Positions 1 through 5,059 of a DNA stretch of 5,059 nucleotides are shown here, piece after piece (within the stretch, counting starts at the first letter, position 1; each line of letters begins with the position of its first letter). The notes beneath the pieces are model-generated. The model did no database searches. It was not told the origin of the DNA and saw nothing but the letters and a program-made list of their open reading frames with translations. The stretch is taken from assembly GCA_023412655.1 (NCBI GenBank), contig JAEYNH010000061.1, positions 1 through 5,059 on the forward strand, given 5' to 3'. Source of the DNA: Pseudomonadota bacterium (lineage in GTDB: Bacteria; Pseudomonadota; Alphaproteobacteria; Caulobacterales; Caulobacteraceae). A program made the translations under genes and the position numbers.

Positions 1-1523
1 GCCTCGCGCTGCCAGTCGACCTGCTGGCGCCGGACTTCAGTGAGTTCATAGGCGCCGTGCCGTTCGGCGAGCGCCCGGAAGGCGGCGCCGGCCTCGATCG
101 CCTGCAGCTGCTCGGCGTCGCCGACCATCACCACCTTCGCGCCGGCCGCATGGGCCTGGGCGACGACCCGCGCCATCTGCCGCGAGCCGACGAGCCCGGC
201 CTCATCGACCACCAGCACGTCGCGCGGCCCCAGCGTCTCGCGGTCGCGGCCCCATGCATGTTCCAGGCTGGCGAGCGTCCGCGAGGGAATGCCGGAGCCG
301 GCCTCCAGGCTTTCGGCCGCCATGCCCGACAGCGCCGCGCCACGGACGCGGTAGCCCTGCGCCTCCCAGGCGTCCCGCGCGACGCCCAGGAGCGCGCTCT
401 TGCCGGTGCCGGCGTAGCCGACCAACAGGGCGAGATCGCCCCGGCGAGTGACATGCGCCAGGGCGTCGCGTTGCGCGCTCGACAGGTCCAAACCGGCGGC
501 CGACGACCGCGACAGGGCCGCGGCCCTGCCGGCCTCGGTGACCGCATGCCCCGGGCGTGCCGCCATCCGGTCCGCCTGGGCCTCGAGCCCGCGCTCGATC
601 CGCAGCATCTCGCGGCTGGTGAACCGTTCGCGGCCTTGTCCGTCGCGCCCGAGGCGGACGATCCCTTCGCTCGCCCGCACCCTGGCGAGCACGGCGTCGA
701 ACTGCGCGCGTCCGTCGGTATGGCGGTGGGCGAACCGCGCGAGATCGTGGTCGGTGAACGTCGCCTGCTGATGGGTGATGGCCGAGAGCGCGATCTGCGG
801 CTCGGCGAGGATCCGGTCGCCGTTGCGGCGGGCGATCGTGCGGTGGTCCTCCACGCGTTCGGCCGCCTCGCCGTGAATCTCGCGCCGCGCGCCCGACGCG
901 CCGATCTTGTTCTGCGGCTCCAGGTCGACGCCCTGGTCCTTCAGGGCGCGCGCGTCGATGCGCGCCTCGAAGCCCAGTTCGGCCAGGCGGCGGTTGGCGT
1001 GATCCGCCCAGGCTTCCCGCCAGGCCACGAGCCGGTCGGTCGCGTTCCAGTCGCGGACCTTGCCGCCGAACCCGTCGGGTCCGGCCGCGCGCAGCGCCAG
1101 CATCACATGGGCATGCGGCTTGGCCTCGCCGTCGGCGCCCACATCCCAGTGGACGTTGAGGTCCGCGACCATGCCCTTGTCGACGAACTCCCGCTGCACG
1201 AACGACCGCGCCAGCTCGACGCCATCGCGCTGCGAGAGCTCCCGCGGCAGCGCGAACTCGATCTCGCGCGCCAGCTGCGCATCCTTGCGGACCTCGCGGG
1301 CCTCCACGTCGTTCCAGAGCGTCTCGCGGTCGCGCCAGCGTTCGGGCGCGCCATCGGGGAGCATGACCTCCGAATGCACAACCCCGGCCTTGGCCGAGAA
1401 GTCGTGCGCCCGATCCAGCCGTTCGTCGTGCAGCCGCGAGGCCGACCGGTACGCCGCCGCCGCCACCGCCGACGAGCCCTTGGCCCGCGAGATCACCTTC
1501 GCCGAGAAGTGATAGATCGCCAT
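1..1523 (-). CDS. traA: Ti-type conjugative relaxase-helicase TraA, N-terminal half (cut by window edge)
   Basis: TraA nicks oriT, stays covalently bound to the 5' end of the transferred strand, and unwinds the plasmid with a RecD-like helicase domain. Read on the minus strand from ATG at 1523, the frame is open to base 1 and gives 507 residues. The family is usually 1000 residues or more, so the rest lies left of the window. It opens MAIYHFSAKVISRAKGSS, a typical MobA/MobL (MOBQ) start, with the probable catalytic Tyr25 in AAAAYRS. The metal-binding histidines are His125 (NVHWD) and His137/His139 (KPHAHVM). The helicase part has Walker A GYAGTGKS (369-376), Walker B VLVVDEAG (Asp440, Glu441) and motif III GDAEQLQ (468-474). 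A GGAG Shine-Dalgarno (complement of 1531-1534) sits 7 bases before the ATG and fixes the start. It is divergent from traC across oriT, as on Ti plasmids. No frameshift or missing key residue is seen in the visible part. Identification is very secure. Confidence 0.97.
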   Translation of the reverse strand, partial: MAIYHFSAKVISRAKGSSAVAAAAYRSASRLHDERLDRAHDFSAKAGVVHSEVMLPDGAPERWRDRETLWNDVEAREVRKDAQLAREIEFALPRELSQRDGVELARSFVQREFVDKGMVADLNVHWDVGADGEAKPHAHVMLALRAAGPDGFGGKVRDWNATDRLVAWREAWADHANRRLAELGFEARIDARALKDQGVDLEPQNKIGASGARREIHGEAAERVEDHRTIARRNGDRILAEPQIALSAITHQQATFTDHDLARFAHRHTDGRAQFDAVLARVRASEGIVRLGRDGQGRERFTSREMLRIERGLEAQADRMAARPGHAVTEAGRAAALSRSSAAGLDLSSAQRDALAHVTRRGDLALLVGYAGTGKSALLGVARDAWEAQGYRVRGAALSGMAAESLEAGSGIPSRTLASLEHAWGRDRETLGPRDVLVVDEAGLVGSRQMARVVAQAHAAGAKVVMVGDAEQLQAIEAGAAFRALAERHGAYELTEVRRQQVDWQRE

Positions 1524-1545
1524 CCGGGCGCTCCGCCGCCCGCGC

Positions 1546-1576
1546 ACGTCGCGACAGTGACGTATAAGCGCGCACT
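1546..1576 (+). other. oriT: Probable origin of transfer (oriT) with RSF1010/Ti-like nic core
   Basis: The short gap between divergent traA and traC is where Ti-type plasmids carry oriT. Here an inverted repeat, ACGTC (1546-1550) and GACGT (1559-1563), is followed by TAAGCGCGCACT (1565-1576). That closely matches the RSF1010 nic core TAAGTGCGCCCT. The reverse complement also resembles the Ti oriT core, sharing TTATACGTC and then CGCGACG. The order of inverted repeat and then nic core on one strand is the MOBQ arrangement. By analogy the nick would fall between 1572 and 1573 on the plus strand, so traC-traD-traG-fic would enter the recipient first and traA last. The matches are read directly; the nick position and transfer direction are inferred. 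Confidence 0.78.
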
Positions 1577-1604
1577 CAGACCTTCGGCCGTGAGTGACGG
1601 GCGC

Positions 1605-1628
1605 GCCATGCGTAAGCTTACCCATGGC
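1605..1628. promoter_or_regulatory. Near-perfect 24-bp palindrome, candidate operator between oriT and traC
   Basis: The left arm is GCCATGCGTAAG (1605-1616) and the right arm is CTTACCCATGGC (1617-1628). They are complementary at 11 of 12 positions; only the pair 1611/1622 fails. The inner 10 bases, GTAAGCTTAC, are a perfect palindrome. With no loop, it looks like the site of a dimeric DNA-binding protein and not an RNA hairpin. It sits about 30 bp right of the nic core and about 57 bp before the traC start, so it could control traC-traD-traG, traA, or both, or bind a relaxosome accessory. It is not the Ti tra box. No strong sigma-70 promoter is evident nearby. The binding protein is unknown. 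Confidence 0.55.
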
Positions 1629-1656
1629 CCCCCGAACAAAGGACGCGCAGGGTCGT

Positions 1657-1677
1657 GTCTCCGACGTTTTCGGAGGC
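1657..1677 (+). promoter_or_regulatory. Hairpin that would sequester the traC ribosome-binding site
   Basis: CTCCGA (1659-1664) pairs perfectly with TCGGAG (1670-1675) around the 5-base loop CGTTT. A U-G pair and then a G-C pair extend the stem to 8 bp (1657-1677). The 3' arm contains the traC Shine-Dalgarno GGAGG (1672-1676), which stands 8 bases before the ATG at 1685. In mRNA the stem would mask the ribosome-binding site. It could hold traC translation low, with a protein, antisense RNA or other signal needed to open it. There is no T-tract after it, so it is not a terminator. The pairing is seen; the regulatory role is inferred. Confidence 0.5.
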
Positions 1678-1684
1678 GACCGTC

Positions 1685-1984
1685 ATGAAGAAGCCGCGCG
1701 ACCTCGACGCCGAACTTCTGGCCCTGCAGCAGCGCGCCAAGGCCCTGAAGGGCAAGCGGGTCACACAGTTCGGGGAGCTGGTCATCGCGACCGGCGCCGA
1801 CAAGCTCACCGTCGAGGAACTGGCCGGCGCCCTGGTCGCCGCGGGCAAGGCGGACGCCGATGCACGCGAAGGCTGGCGCCGCGCCGGCGTGAGCTTTTTT
1901 CACGGACAGGCCCGCCCTGGCGGCGGCGCTGAACGCCGCGGCGAACGCCGCGCGGCGGATCGCGGCGGCCCGCCACCGGGTTGA
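1685..1984 (+). CDS. traC: TraC-family small conjugal transfer protein
   Basis: This 99-residue protein lies immediately across oriT from traA, the place of traC in Ti-type Dtr modules, where the product is regarded as a relaxosome accessory. It opens MKKPRDLDAELLALQQRAKA, predicted to be helical and charged. It continues through TQFGELVIATGADKL and VEELAGALVAAG to REGWRRAGVSFF, a pattern I recognise from proteins annotated TraC or TraD beside traG. The ATG at 1685 is chosen over the upstream GTG at 1655 because GGAGG stands 8 bases before it and the family begins at this Met. The last 27 codons (after FF, from about 1901) have much poorer third-position G+C than the rest. They encode a low-complexity Gly/Arg/Pro tail, while another frame there looks more coding-like. 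The true C-terminus is therefore less certain than the N-terminal 70 residues. The biochemical role in this family is poorly defined. Confidence 0.85.
   Translation: MKKPRDLDAELLALQQRAKALKGKRVTQFGELVIATGADKLTVEELAGALVAAGKADADAREGWRRAGVSFFHGQARPGGGAERRGERRAADRGGPPPG
1895..1900 (+). other. T6 run at the traC-to-traD coding-frame switch (possible slip site)
   Basis: Six T residues lie in traC in the sequence AGC TTT TTT CAC. Dropping one T, or a +1 slip, moves translation from the traC frame to the traD frame. The resulting 184-residue TraC-TraD fusion (1685-2240) keeps the FF pair and has no stop. After this point the traD frame has nearly all G/C third positions, while the traC frame does not. 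Possible explanations are a homopolymer sequencing error, ribosomal or transcriptional slippage, or an old frameshift. The sequence alone does not decide among them. Confidence 0.35.
1931..1954 (+). repeat. Tandem 12-bp direct repeat in the traC/traD overlap zone
   Basis: GAACGCCGCGGC (1931-1942) is followed directly by GAACGCCGCGCG (1943-1954); the first 10 bases of each copy are identical. The unit is four codons, so it preserves frame. It reads ERRG/ERRA in the traC frame and NAAA/NAAR in the traD frame. It probably arose by local duplication in GC-rich DNA. Confidence 0.6.
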
Positions 1985-2021
1985 GGCGGCGCATGCGCGC
2001 GCGGACACGAGGGCCTGGGTC

Positions 2022-2240
2022 GTGCAGCGCCGCGAACGCACCCATCATCTGATCGAGCTGGGCGGCCTCGTGTCGAAGGCCGGCCTGGTCGAGTTGATGC
2101 TTGACGACCGCGCCGCGTTGTTCGGCGCGCTGCTGGAGCTGGCCGACAGGCTGCAGACGCCAGAACGTGACGCGGCGCTCGCCCTGTGGCGCCGGCGTGG
2201 ACAACGCGCCTTCGCGCGGGATGCCGAGGCCAGCGCGTGA
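2022..2240 (+). CDS. traD: TraD-family small conjugal transfer protein
   Basis: This is a 72-residue protein between traC and traG, as in Ti-type operons. The diagnostic segment is RTHHLIELGGLVSKAGL (residues 6-22), followed by DDRAALFGALLELA and a C-terminal ALWRRRGQRAF. This is the pattern of small TraD proteins, thought to be relaxosome or coupling accessories; it is unrelated to the F-plasmid TraD ATPase. GTG at 2022 is the only ATG, GTG or TTG start in this frame after the stop at 1890-1892. GAGGG (2009-2013) lies 8 bases upstream, which supports it. However, the same frame is open and coding-like back to 1893. It encodes an Ala/Arg-rich helical stretch ending ARADTRAWVVQRRER, so a longer product is possible. 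The stop codon overlaps the traG start (GTGA, 2237-2240), implying translational coupling. Confidence 0.85.
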   Translation: MQRRERTHHLIELGGLVSKAGLVELMLDDRAALFGALLELADRLQTPERDAALALWRRRGQRAFARDAEASA

Positions 2241-3832
2241 GGCTCGCGCTAGGCGCCATCTGGCCGACGCTGGTGGGCGCGTTCTGGGGAAACGTCTGCG
2301 CGGGCCTGCCCTTCCTCATCGTGCGGGACCAATTCGGCCTGCCGCCGATCCTGGCGGAGTGGATCAACCCCCTCGCCGCCACGGCGGCGGGCGGCGCGCT
2401 GGGCTTCCTTCGATGGAAGGGCCGCTACGGGAGCACGGCGCCGGCGACCACGCACGGCAGCGCGCAGTTCGCCGACGAGCGGCGGGCCCGCGCCGCGCTC
2501 GGCGGGCCCGACGGCCTGATCGTCGGACGCGCCGTGGCCGGCTGGCTGATGCGCTACGCCGGACCGGGCCATCTCCTGACCTTCGCCCCGACCCGGGCCG
2601 GCAAAGGCGTCGGTGTCGTCCTGCCGAATCTCCTGTGCGCCGACCGCGCGATCCTTTGCGTCGATCCGAAGGGTGAGAACGCCCGTATCGCCGCCCGTGC
2701 GCGGGCCCGCTTCGGCCCGGTGCACGTGCTCGACCCGTTCGAGGTCTCCGGCCGCGCGACCGCCGCCTACAATCCGCTGGCGGCGCTGGATCCGCTCGGC
2801 CTCGATCTCGCCGAGGACGCCGCGCTGATCGCCGAGGCGCTCGTCTACGATCCGCCGGAACAGGTCAGCGAGGCGCATTGGAACGAGGAAGCCAAGGCGC
2901 TGATCGCCGGCGTGATCATGCACGTCGTGACGCACCCGCCGCCTGCGGGCCCGACGCTGGCCGCCGTCCGCGACCTGCTGACCGCCGCGCCCGCGCGCTT
3001 CGCCGCGACGCTGAAGGCGATGCAGGCGAGCCCCGCCGCCGACGGCCTGGTAGCCCGCGCCGCCAACCGCCACCTGGGCAAGGCCGACCGCGAAGCCGCC
3101 GGCGTGCTGTCCGCCGCCCAGCGCCACACCCACTTCCTCGACAGCCGCCGCATCACAGACAGCCTCTCGCGCGCGGACTTCGCGTTCGAGGACCTGCGGA
3201 CCGCGCGCGCCACCATCTTCCTGGTGCTGCCCCCCGAACGCCTGGGCACACACGCCCGCTGGCTGCGCCTGCTGGTGGCGCAGGCCCTGCACAGCCTCGC
3301 CCGCGGGCCGGCGCGAGCGGCGCCGACCGCCGCCCCGATCCTCTTCCTGCTCGACGAGTTCGCGGCGCTGGGACGCCTGGAGCCGCTCGCGCAGGCCTAT
3401 GGTCTGATGGCCGGCTACGGCGTACAGCTCTGGGCGATCCTGCAGGACCTGCACCAGCTCAAGTCGCTCTATGGCGAGCGGCACGGGACCTTCCTGGCGA
3501 ACGCCGCCGTCACCCAGGTGTTCAACGTCGCCGATTTCGACACCGCCCAGTGGGTGTCGCGCACGCTCGGGGTCACGACGGAGACCTTCATTGCCCAGGG
3601 GACGTCCATCAACTCCGGGTCGACCGCCTCGCTGAAGGGCGGCTCGAGCTCGTCCGGAGAAGGCGAGAGCTGGAGCGAACAGCGCGTCCGCCGCGACCTC
3701 CTCACCCCCGATGAGGTGATGCGGCTCGCCGATCACCTGATGCTGGTGCTGCGCCCCGGGCGCGATCCCCTCGTCGCCGGCAAGGTCCGCCACTACGCCG
3801 ACCGCGAGTTCGCCGGCCTCTTCGACGCGTGA
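2237..3832 (+). CDS. traG: Type IV coupling protein TraG (VirD4 family ATPase)
   Basis: TraG is the inner-membrane ATPase that recruits the relaxosome and feeds the TraA-bound strand to the secretion channel. I start it at GTG 2237, which overlaps the traD stop as GTGA and has GAGG (2226-2229) 7 bases before it, giving 531 residues. The GTG at 2186 lies inside traD and has less support. Two hydrophobic segments (about 6-29 and 38-58) fit the membrane anchor. THGSAQF follows, then the P-loop PTRAGKG (118-124, Lys123). Walker B is ILFLLDEF (Asp373, Glu374), followed by WAILQDLHQLK (Gln403). A Ser/Gly-rich stretch (about 455-480) and RRDLLTPDEVMRL come before the end, all typical of TraG. It is about 100 residues shorter than the usual Ti TraG. 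The difference appears to be at the N-terminus, where the region between the membrane spans is very short. The ATPase core appears complete. Confidence 0.97.
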   Translation: MRLALGAIWPTLVGAFWGNVCAGLPFLIVRDQFGLPPILAEWINPLAATAAGGALGFLRWKGRYGSTAPATTHGSAQFADERRARAALGGPDGLIVGRAVAGWLMRYAGPGHLLTFAPTRAGKGVGVVLPNLLCADRAILCVDPKGENARIAARARARFGPVHVLDPFEVSGRATAAYNPLAALDPLGLDLAEDAALIAEALVYDPPEQVSEAHWNEEAKALIAGVIMHVVTHPPPAGPTLAAVRDLLTAAPARFAATLKAMQASPAADGLVARAANRHLGKADREAAGVLSAAQRHTHFLDSRRITDSLSRADFAFEDLRTARATIFLVLPPERLGTHARWLRLLVAQALHSLARGPARAAPTAAPILFLLDEFAALGRLEPLAQAYGLMAGYGVQLWAILQDLHQLKSLYGERHGTFLANAAVTQVFNVADFDTAQWVSRTLGVTTETFIAQGTSINSGSTASLKGGSSSSGEGESWSEQRVRRDLLTPDEVMRLADHLMLVLRPGRDPLVAGKVRHYADREFAGLFDA

Positions 3833-3904
3833 GCACCGACCTTGAGCCGCCAACAGTGCAGGAAATCAACGGATTGAGGCGCTCGCCGCGAGAGCCACAA
3901 GAGT

Positions 3905-3934
3905 TTGAGAGCAGGCCTGATCCCAAGGTATAAG
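3905..3934 (+). promoter_or_regulatory. Possible distal fic promoter
   Basis: TTGAGA (3905-3910) and TATAAG (3929-3934) each match the sigma-70 boxes at five of six positions, with an 18-base spacer. The -10 box overlaps the first GGTATAA half-site, so a protein bound there would block it. A transcript from here would begin near 3941 and carry the whole 3969-3996 inverted repeat in its leader. This is a pattern match only, and many alphaproteobacterial promoters deviate from this consensus. Confidence 0.4.
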
Positions 3935-3947
3935 CCGCCATTGCCAC

Positions 3948-3976
3948 TTTATACCGAGAGCGGGCATAGGTATAAA
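3948..3976 (+). promoter_or_regulatory. Possible proximal fic promoter
   Basis: TTTATA (3948-3953) and TATAAA (3971-3976), separated by 17 bases, match the sigma-70 boxes at four and five of six positions. Both boxes are made of the second and third half-sites of the array, so operator and promoter would be the same bases. Transcription would begin near 3983, leaving a leader of about 22 bases that contains the GAGG Shine-Dalgarno. This is a pattern match only. Confidence 0.4.
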
Positions 3977-3996
3977 ACCCGCTTGGGTTTTATACC
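3969..3996. repeat. Perfect 12-bp inverted repeat directly before the fic ribosome-binding site
   Basis: GGTATAAAACCC (3969-3980) and GGGTTTTATACC (3985-3996) are exact reverse complements around the 4-base loop GCTT. The repeat ends one base before the GAGG Shine-Dalgarno (3997-4000). As DNA it is the strongest dyad of the operator array. As RNA, if transcribed from the distal promoter, it would be a stable hairpin touching the ribosome-binding site. There is no downstream T-tract, and it precedes a gene, so a terminator is unlikely. Confidence 0.85.
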
Positions 3997-4004
3997 GAGG
4001 AATC

Positions 4005-5059
4005 ATGCGCGCCGAGGATTTCACCCCTGAGGCCACTGGCCGTCTGGTGCCAACCTTGTCGCAGCAGCGGGCCTTCGTCCCCGATCCCCTGCCGCCGCAG
4101 ATCGACATGAACGACATCGCGGTCGCGATGGCCGAAGCCATGCAGGCGATCGGTGAGCTCAAGGGGGCATGCCGACGCCTTCAAAACCCCTTCATCCTCG
4201 TCCGGCCGCTGCAGCGGCGCGAGGCGCTTACCTCGTCGGCGATGGAAGGAACGTTCACGACCGAGGACGAACTCGTCCTCGCCGAAGCCGGCCTCACGCG
4301 CGAGAACAACGACGACACCCGCGAAGTCTACAACTACATGCGCGCCCTCGACGGGGCCATGAAGCTGCTCGAGGAACTGCCGATCTGTCACCGGGTCCTG
4401 AAGACCGCGCACGAGATCCTGCTCAGCGGATTGAGCGCCACCCGAGGCGCTCAGAAGCGGCCCGGAGAATACAAGGTCGAGCAGAACTGGATCGGTGGCC
4501 GGACTATCGAGGCGGCCCGGTTCGTGCCGCCGCCGCCAGCAGAAACCCAGCAGTGCATGGACGCGCTCGAGGCCTACATCAATCGTGAGGCCGGCGGCCT
4601 GCCGACGCCCATCACCGACCTGGCTCTGGTCCACTACCAGCTGGAAACCATCCACCCGTTCGCCGACGGCAACGGCCGCGTCGGCCGGATGCTGATCTCG
4701 GTCATGGCGACGAAGAGCGGTCTGCTGGAAATGCCGGTCCTCTACATCAGCCCCGTGCTGGAGCGGGACAAGGACGAATACATCGACCTGATGTTCGCCG
4801 TTTCGGCGCGCGGTGAATGGGCGCCCTGGCTGAACTTCTTCTTCCGGAAAATCTGCGAGGCTTGTCACGAGACGATCGCCACGATCGACCGCCTCATCGC
4901 CCTGCAAGCCGAGTACCGGCAAGCGACAGGAAGTACGATCCGATCCGGCACGGCGATGAACCTCGTCGATGCGTTGTTCGTAACCCCGGTGATCACCGTG
5001 AACAGCGCCGCCGATCTGATGGGCGTGACCTATGCGGCGGCCAAGAAGACGATCGACAA
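4005..5059 (+). CDS. Fic-domain protein, probable AMP-transferase with N-terminal inhibitory helix and C-terminal winged helix (cut by window edge)
   Basis: Fic proteins move AMP, or sometimes another phosphate-containing group, onto target proteins. The 351 visible residues begin with a Fic_N region (about 15-85) with the usual FVPDPLPP. Next is the inhibitory helix SSAMEG (77-82, Glu81), which in this class blocks ATP and keeps the enzyme off until relieved. RPGEYKVEQNWIGG (152-165) forms the target-binding flap. The catalytic motif is HPFADGNGRVGR (217-228), with His217, Asp221, Asn223, Arg225 and Arg228 all present. Residues 316-351 begin a winged helix (NSAADLMGVTYAAAKKTID) that runs off the window. 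The ATG at 4005 has GAGG only 4 bases before it, a short spacing. It follows traG in the same direction after a 172-base gap with its own candidate promoters, so it is probably separately transcribed. The target is unknown. It could regulate host or recipient physiology, or act like a self-inhibited toxin. Confidence 0.95.
   Translation, partial: MRAEDFTPEATGRLVPTLSQQRAFVPDPLPPQIDMNDIAVAMAEAMQAIGELKGACRRLQNPFILVRPLQRREALTSSAMEGTFTTEDELVLAEAGLTRENNDDTREVYNYMRALDGAMKLLEELPICHRVLKTAHEILLSGLSATRGAQKRPGEYKVEQNWIGGRTIEAARFVPPPPAETQQCMDALEAYINREAGGLPTPITDLALVHYQLETIHPFADGNGRVGRMLISVMATKSGLLEMPVLYISPVLERDKDEYIDLMFAVSARGEWAPWLNFFFRKICEACHETIATIDRLIALQAEYRQATGSTIRSGTAMNLVDALFVTPVITVNSAADLMGVTYAAAKKTID

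Larger units (their letters stand above)
3927..3996. promoter_or_regulatory. Four phased GGTATAA/TTATACC half-sites upstream of fic (candidate operator array)
   Basis: Half-sites alternate in direction: GGTATAA 3927-3933, TTATACC 3949-3955, GGTATAA 3969-3975, TTATACC 3990-3996. Their centres are 22, 20 and 21 bp apart, about two helical turns each, so all lie on one face of the DNA. TTTATACCGAG occurs exactly twice (3948-3958 and 3989-3999), 41 bp apart, so the whole dyad seems to be duplicated. Both candidate -10 boxes and the edge of the fic ribosome-binding site fall inside the array, which fits repression. The winged helix beginning at the end of the Fic protein makes autoregulation an attractive inference. 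The repeats are seen; the binding protein is not known. Confidence 0.7.

Noticed and set aside
1563..1568. TATAAG in the nic region as a -10 box for traC
   Set aside because: No acceptable -35 box stands 16-18 bases upstream, and the bases are better explained as part of the oriT nic core.
202..1575. A 457-codon open frame on the minus strand
   Set aside because: It is out of frame with traA on the same strand and has low-complexity Arg/Gly content; it is a shadow.
57..1688. A 543-codon open frame on the plus strand opposite traA
   Set aside because: Its translation is Arg/Ala/Gly/Pro-rich with no recognisable domain, while the minus strand here encodes an unmistakable TraA with all motifs. 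High-GC DNA leaves the antisense frames open.
2249..3853. A 534-codon minus-strand open frame opposite traG
   Set aside because: It has no domain match that I recognise and composition typical of an antisense shadow; traG on the plus strand explains the region fully.
3878..3896. Possible terminator stem-loop after traG (GGCGCTC with GAGAGCC)
   Set aside because: The stem is 7 bp with a mismatch and is not followed by a T-run, so it is not convincing as an intrinsic terminator.
3969..3996. Single-stranded (Frpo-like) promoter that would express fic directly from the transferred strand
   Set aside because: With the inferred nick, the plus strand is transferred, and it is the coding strand, not the template, for fic. 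A hairpin promoter on it could not give fic mRNA before complementary-strand synthesis.
3990..4922. A 310-codon minus-strand open frame opposite fic
   Set aside because: It is antisense to a gene with a complete Fic motif, has no recognisable family, and its translation looks like a shadow (Gly/Arg/Asp/Val-rich).
1..5059. CRISPR array, tRNA or rRNA genes, insertion sequence ends
   Set aside because: I found no regularly spaced long repeats, no cloverleaf-like segment, no rRNA-like sequence and no transposase or terminal inverted repeats in the window.

Overview
This window is a very GC-rich stretch (visibly about 70% G+C, codon third positions almost all G or C). Its content points to an alphaproteobacterial plasmid or integrative conjugative element. 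The core is a DNA-transfer (Dtr) module of the Ti/rhizobial type. A relaxase gene (traA) runs left. Two small accessory genes (traC, traD) and the coupling protein gene (traG) run right. An origin of transfer lies in the divergent gap between them. No mating-pair-formation (T4SS) or replication genes fall inside the window, so those must lie elsewhere. The exact genus cannot be read from this sequence; Caulobacterales, sphingomonads or rhizobia would all fit.

Layout: 1-1523 (minus) is the N-terminal half of a TraA relaxase-helicase, cut by the left edge. 1524-1684 is the divergent control region. It holds an oriT with an RSF1010/Ti-like nic core (about 1546-1576), a near-perfect 24-bp palindrome (1605-1628), and a hairpin (1657-1677) that would bury the traC ribosome-binding site. 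1685-1984 is traC and 2022-2240 is traD. Codon usage suggests the traD frame may be translated well upstream of its only good start codon, from a T6 run inside traC. 2237-3832 is traG, joined to traD by a 4-base GTGA overlap. 3833-4004 is a less GC-rich intergenic region with four alternating GGTATAA/TTATACC half-sites spaced about 21 bp apart. 4005-5059 (plus, cut by the right edge) is a Fic-domain gene with an N-terminal inhibitory helix, a complete catalytic motif and the beginning of a C-terminal winged helix.

How they work together: TraA should nick oriT on the plus strand, stay bound to the 5' end and unwind the DNA. TraC and TraD are thought to be relaxosome accessories. TraG, a VirD4-type ATPase, hands the relaxosome to the secretion channel. 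If the nick lies where the RSF1010 comparison puts it, traC-traD-traG-fic would enter the recipient first and traA last. The Fic gene appears to be its own transcription unit. The phased operator-like array and the C-terminal winged helix suggest autoregulation. Its target is unknown. The most novel-looking elements are the fic operator array, the 24-bp palindrome beside oriT, the RBS-masking hairpin, and the traC/traD frame switch.
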